Below, piece after piece: positions 61,053 to 64,000 of a DNA stretch of 64,000 bases; position 1 is the first letter of the stretch; each line of letters starts with the position of its first letter. The stretch is from Bremerella sp. JC817 (GTDB lineage: Bacteria; Planctomycetota; Planctomycetia; Pirellulales; Pirellulaceae), in the NCBI RefSeq assembly GCF_040718835.1, contig NZ_JBFEFG010000281.1:868001-932000 (forward strand), read 5' to 3'. A model generated the notes under the pieces. The model did not search any database. It was not told the origin of the DNA and saw only the letters and a list, made by a program, of their open reading frames with translations. A program made the position numbers and the translations under genes.

Positions 61053-61480
61053 TTCTGCGCGAGGACATGCAGGAAGCGGCCGCCGTTGTCGTACCAACCA
61101 TGCCGCGTGAAACGAGTCCACAGCAAGTCGGTCACGACCGATGCCCGGGCACCATCTTCCGATTCCAGTGTCAGGATCACGCGGCGATATGGCAGCGGAT
61201 CGCGGTGGAAAAAGTCGATTCCGCGCTCGGTGATGTTCTTCCCCACGACCACCGTCGATAAATCGTTCAGGGCCTGACCGGAAGCATCGATTGGAGTCAG
61301 GTAGATCAAATGCGGGTACGGATACCGGAAGTCGCGGCGACGCTCGTTGCTGATCTTCTTCGGTAAGATTCGGCTGATCAGCTGACCTACCGTCGCACGC
61401 ACCTTGGCTTCACTTGCATCAGAGCAAGTTGGAACCTTGGTGAAAGCGAACTCGGATGCGGACGGGGCGCAACTGGTCAT
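61040..61480 (-). CDS. PilZ-like protein
   Basis: 146 aa. ERRRDFRYPYPHLIYLTPID holds an RxxxR-type motif (RRDFR) and KNITERGIDFFH a D/NxSxxG-like motif in which T replaces S; these are the cyclic-di-GMP contacts of PilZ. The 40-residue N-terminus is variable. It would be an effector linked with the GGDEF protein and the Wza-like export gene a few kilobases away. Binding is unproven because of the altered second motif. Confidence 0.6.
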   Translation of the reverse strand: MTSCAPSASEFAFTKVPTCSDASEAKVRATVGQLISRILPKKISNERRRDFRYPYPHLIYLTPIDASGQALNDLSTVVVGKNITERGIDFFHRDPLPYRRVILTLESEDGARASVVTDLLWTRFTRHGWYDNGGRFLHVLAQNGPS

Positions 61481-61776
61481 AAGCCTGTGAACCTGGAGTT
61501 AATCGCGTAAGAAAAGTGAATCAGACGAGCGGATATCGCAGGTCGAACTGTCAAACGGATGAACGTCGGTGGGGCTAGACCGAGTTGGTACCTTCAGCGC
61601 GTAAGTTCCTCGAAATGTTTGCCCCGGAACTATTCAAAAAAATACGTCATGATTCGTTGATGGCAAATCCTCGTCCCTTGAAAAGGGCCTAGGGCGACCC
61701 CACATCGCGGTAAGCCGCGATTCGAGCAGCTTTTGGGGCAAAAAAGCTGCGGGAAGTCGTAAAGGGATCGGCTCAA
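61481..61776. other. Intergenic region with tandem hairpins
   Basis: 296 bases, no gene. Two neighbouring hairpins lie near its end: ATCGCGG-TAAG-CCGCGAT (61704-61721) and GCAGCTTTT-GGGGCAA-AAAAGCTGC (61726-61750), with a weaker CCCTT/AAGGG at about 61675. They lie just past the 3' end of the transglutaminase-like/TPR gene and may end or stabilise its mRNA. Confidence 0.45.
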
Positions 61777-62886
61777 CTAGCTGGGGAGAAGTTGTCGATA
61801 CTGGCGTCGCAACTGGGCGATTGCCAGGGGATCGCTCTCGAGGGCGGTCATCGCCATTCGCAAAATGTTCTTGGCCTGAAGCCATTCGCCCTGGGCCGTT
61901 GCGTCTTGGATCCATTGTTCGTAGATCGAACGGGTTGTGTAGCGGCTCGGCTCTGTGCCAGGGTACTGCTCAAGCAGTCGCAAGGCTTCTTCGAAACGAC
62001 CAGTGCGACACCACTGCTCGATGACGGCATCGACAATCTTCTGTCGGTTCTCAGCCAGTTGCTCATCGTGCGTCGACTGCGATTCCATTTGCTCCAGGAC
62101 CTTCAAGGCCTGGTCACAGTCGCGTTGGCTGACACATGCCACCGCCCAGTTATTCAAGATGGCGGTATGGTTTCGCCGAGCCGCGGCATCGTTGGGATCG
62201 AGACGCAAGGCGAACTCGAGCAATTGCATGGCCTGGGCATAGTCTCCGCCGGCAGCCGCGATGCTCGCTTTGTTGTAGGGAATCTTGGCGGCAAGACCGC
62301 GTGCCGAGAGCGTTCGAGCCTCATTTCCTGCGAGTATTGCCGGGGAAGAGTCGCGGTCGTGCGGTTCCAGCAGGAACCAGGTCGGACAGGTCGTTTCGAT
62401 GTCGAGCTCGGGTCGACTCAGTAGTCGACACCAGACGTGGCCACGAGTTTGCATCGCCACGGTGGGCAAGCCAGCTTGCTCGGTCAAAATCTGAAACAAG
62501 ATGGTCGCCGAGACGCAGTTATAGTCACCTTCGATCAAGGCTCCGCTCAGCGTGTTTTGATTTTCGTCGTACTTCCCATTCAGCAAACGATCGTGCATCG
62601 CTTGAAAGACCCATTCGCCGCGCTGCTGCAGAGTGTACTGGCCCCAACGCTCCGGAAGATTGTCTTCCATCCATTTCAAATGGTTAAGCAGTCGCTGCTG
62701 AGCTTCCGCCTGGCGATTGCCATCGAGGTCGGACTCGGCTGCCCAAGCATAATCAAGAAGGGTTGCCGCACTCGCTCGAATGATGGTGACGTCACGCGAA
62801 GGCATTGCCACGCTGATCGTCGTCGCCAAATAAAACAGAATCAACGTCCATAAGACGTGGTCAGATTCCTTCCAAAATCGAGCCAT
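61777..62886 (-). CDS. Transglutaminase-like/TPR protein
   Basis: 369 aa. One N-terminal membrane anchor (about 11-30). Residues 100-200 match the transglutaminase-like SirB1/Tgl N-domain: GDYNCVSATILFQILTEQAGLP with the candidate catalytic Cys, RGHVWC with His, and IETTCPTW. Residues 205-369 hold about four TPR-like repeats (NKASIAAAGGDYAQAMQLLEFALRLDPND). Probably a membrane-bound protein-interaction factor with a papain-fold domain; substrate unknown. Confidence 0.78.
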   Translation of the reverse strand: MARFWKESDHVLWTLILFYLATTISVAMPSRDVTIIRASAATLLDYAWAAESDLDGNRQAEAQQRLLNHLKWMEDNLPERWGQYTLQQRGEWVFQAMHDRLLNGKYDENQNTLSGALIEGDYNCVSATILFQILTEQAGLPTVAMQTRGHVWCRLLSRPELDIETTCPTWFLLEPHDRDSSPAILAGNEARTLSARGLAAKIPYNKASIAAAGGDYAQAMQLLEFALRLDPNDAAARRNHTAILNNWAVACVSQRDCDQALKVLEQMESQSTHDEQLAENRQKIVDAVIEQWCRTGRFEEALRLLEQYPGTEPSRYTTRSIYEQWIQDATAQGEWLQAKNILRMAMTALESDPLAIAQLRRQYRQLLPS

Positions 62887-63097
62887 TCCATCACCGACCG
62901 GGATTGGGTTATCGGGAGAGTTTTACAAGTGTGCGCGCCGGTGATCTGCACGATGGAAAGCCGTCGAAGTTTTTCTGGTGCTTACCTCTTGCCCAACTGA
63001 CAGATGCGGAAAAACCGCTAGAACCGGATTGTTGGACTACACAAATCGAGCAATCCGTGACCAGCCACCGGCTGATTAAATTCGCCAAGGCACATCC

Positions 63098-63125
63098 TTG
63101 CCCAGCGTCGGGGTGGCGTTATATT
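63098..63125 (+). promoter_or_regulatory. Candidate promoter of tRNA-Gly
   Basis: TTGCCC (63098-63103), 16-base spacer, TATATT (63120-63125, 5 of 6 matches). It lies 14 bases upstream of the tRNA. Confidence 0.5.
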
Positions 63126-63139
63126 AGGTGAAGTCGCTC

Positions 63140-63210
63140 GCGGGTGTAGCTCAATGGTAGAGCCCTTGCTTCCCAAGCAAGTTACGAGGGTTCGATTCCC
63201 TTCACCCGCT
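63140..63210 (+). tRNA. tRNA-Gly (anticodon CCC)
   Basis: 71 bases. Acceptor GCGGGTG / CACCCGC, discriminator T. Anticodon stem CTTGC/GCAAG with loop TTCCCAA (anticodon CCC, reads GGG). T arm GAGGGTTCGATTCCCTT. CCA not encoded. Confidence 0.93.
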
Positions 63211-63217
63211 CTTCATC

Positions 63218-63252
63218 AAAAAAGCCCACGCTTTCATGGCGTGGGCTTTTTT
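63218..63252. terminator. Terminator between tRNA-Gly and the next gene
   Basis: AAAAAAGCCCACGC / GCGTGGGCTTTTTT, 14 bp, with T runs on both strands; serves tRNA-Gly and the convergent exported protein gene. Confidence 0.88.
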
Positions 63253-63279
63253 CGTTCCAAGCTTGATCGATTGGACTGG

Positions 63280-63657
63280 CTATTTCACTTCCAGCATGTA
63301 GTCGAAGGTCGTTGGCTTGTCGCCGGTTGGCCACTTCACCGTGACACTGACTTTGACTTTTCCCTTTTCCGAAGGCAGGACCACCACGCGTTTGTGAGCC
63401 GGTCCGAGCAGGGCCGGGCCACCGTTGACCTGCTTCAGATCGTACAACTTAGCCGTGGCAGGACCTTCGACGGCGATCTCGAATTGCGAGCCAGCAATTC
63501 CCTTTGGAGCGATCACAACGACATCTTCCGTGGTCAGCTCGACCACTTTCTTCGCGTCCAAAGCGCCTTCGATTTCCAAAATGGTCGCGGCTTCCGCAGT
63601 GGCGACGGTCCAACCTACCAGCAGCGTCAAACTGAACAGGGCAATCCAACGTTTCAT
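63280..63657 (-). CDS. Small exported protein of unknown function
   Basis: 125 aa from ATG 63657, which has AGGAG eight bases upstream; an ATG two codons earlier would be too close to it. MKRWIALFSLTLLVGWTVATAEA is a signal peptide. The mature part is beta-rich, about 100 residues (GSQFEIAVEGPATAKLYDLKQVNGG, KGKVKVSVTVKWPTGD), like an Ig-like fold. No family recognised. Upstream in-frame sequence to 63996 is rejected. Confidence 0.7.
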   Translation of the reverse strand: MKRWIALFSLTLLVGWTVATAEAATILEIEGALDAKKVVELTTEDVVVIAPKGIAGSQFEIAVEGPATAKLYDLKQVNGGPALLGPAHKRVVVLPSEKGKVKVSVTVKWPTGDKPTTFDYMLEVK

Positions 63658-63870
63658 CACCATCTCTCCTCGATTTGCGAATAACAGCCTGGCTTCCTCG
63701 AATCGGGAGCGGCTGATCATGTCACTTGAATCGACACCTTTCACCCGAAAGGCATCGCTACAAAACGTTACTACAGAAAACGAATGACGACGGTGTTTTG
63801 TTTCGAAGGTCGATTCGGGGTAAGCTGAAAGCATCCTTTCTGGTCCCCTTCCCTCCTCCCCTTCTTCACC

Positions 63871-64000
63871 ATGCGAGCCACCATGTCCTATCGATTTACT
63901 GCAGTTATTGGCCTGATCTTCGCCCTGACAGCGGTTGTTTCCCCTTCGACCGCCACCGCAGCCGAACCGGTCGACGTTTATATTCTGTCGGGACAATCGA
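63871..64000 (+). CDS. Sialate O-acetylesterase-like protein, 5' end only
   Basis: Partial; runs off the window end after 43 residues. MRATMSYRFTAVIGLIFALTAVVSP is a signal peptide (start 63871, or 63883 for MSYRFT), and the mature protein begins VDVYILSGQS, the N-terminal Ser motif (GQS) of the SASA/CE6-type GDSL-like esterases. It likely removes acetyl groups from sugars outside the cell. Only the first domain edge is visible. Confidence 0.75.
   Translation, partial: MRATMSYRFTAVIGLIFALTAVVSPSTATAAEPVDVYILSGQS

Overview
The window reads as a stretch of ordinary chromosome from a planctomycete, most likely a Pirellulaceae relative (Blastopirellula/Bremerella type). This is inferred from gene content, not from a database search. 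The pointers are a methanofuran/H4MPT-type formyltransferase (ftr) in a bacterium, Tat-exported Gfo/Idh oxidoreductase and sugar-isomerase proteins, a leucine-rich-repeat lipoprotein, NIPSNAP and sialate-esterase-like proteins, and a redoxin/haem/copper-monooxygenase/EF-hand fusion. Base composition is moderately GC-rich and even. I see no transposase, integrase, phage gene, CRISPR array or rRNA operon. The RNA genes are tRNA-Ala(GGC), tRNA-Gly(CCC) and RNase P RNA.

Layout. 1-12.1 kb: glgX and purM diverge; then a minus-strand block (amidohydrolase, RluA-like synthase, Gfo/Idh oxidoreductase, SDR, hflX), a Tat-exported TIM-barrel protein and a Pro/Gln-rich ribbon-helix-helix protein. 12.4-19.7 kb: clpS, a TrhO-RluA fusion, an ABC exporter pair whose permease ends in a CPBP protease, an ACT protein, a YbgC-type thioesterase and a stand-alone coaB. 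19.9-27.7 kb: an envelope barrel-like protein, a beta-helix protein, a flippase-like membrane protein, tRNA-Ala, a rimB-rimK pair, an M48 protease and a NIPSNAP protein. 27.9-33.9 kb: rnpB, yhcC-like radical SAM gene, FHA, Dabb, AlkC/AlkD-like and LRR genes, a c-type cytochrome. 34-44 kb: a three-subunit molybdenum hydroxylase operon, a VWA protein diverging from a LysM/degenerate-YkuD protein, and an ornithine cyclodeaminase-like gene behind xylB. 44-53 kb: glycosyltransferases, hemY (hemG function), ftr, an XRE regulator, hisI, ridA and prfB with its programmed frameshift. 53-64 kb: a response regulator-GGDEF-CBS protein, a TPR lipoprotein with a Wza-like export protein, the redoxin fusion, a PilZ-like protein, a transglutaminase-like/TPR protein, tRNA-Gly, and the start of a sialate O-acetylesterase-like gene.

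How the genes work together. Several pairs are probably functional units: rimB/rimK (making and trimming glutamate tails), the NatA/NatB-type exporter, the small/medium/large molybdenum hydroxylase subunits, xylB with the cyclodeaminase-like gene, and the TPR lipoprotein with the polysaccharide export protein. A cyclic-di-GMP theme (GGDEF protein, PilZ-like protein) sits around the export genes. Convergent genes are packed tightly and several overlap at their 3' ends. The least explained parts are non-coding: a terminator-ended structured element near 45.8 kb, a two-tier hairpin at 39.84 kb, a hairpin cluster at 2.3-2.4 kb and tandem operator-like palindromes at 7.66-7.70 kb. Start codons were often reassigned inward (including GTG and TTG) where a ribosome binding site, signal peptide or upstream terminator argued for it.
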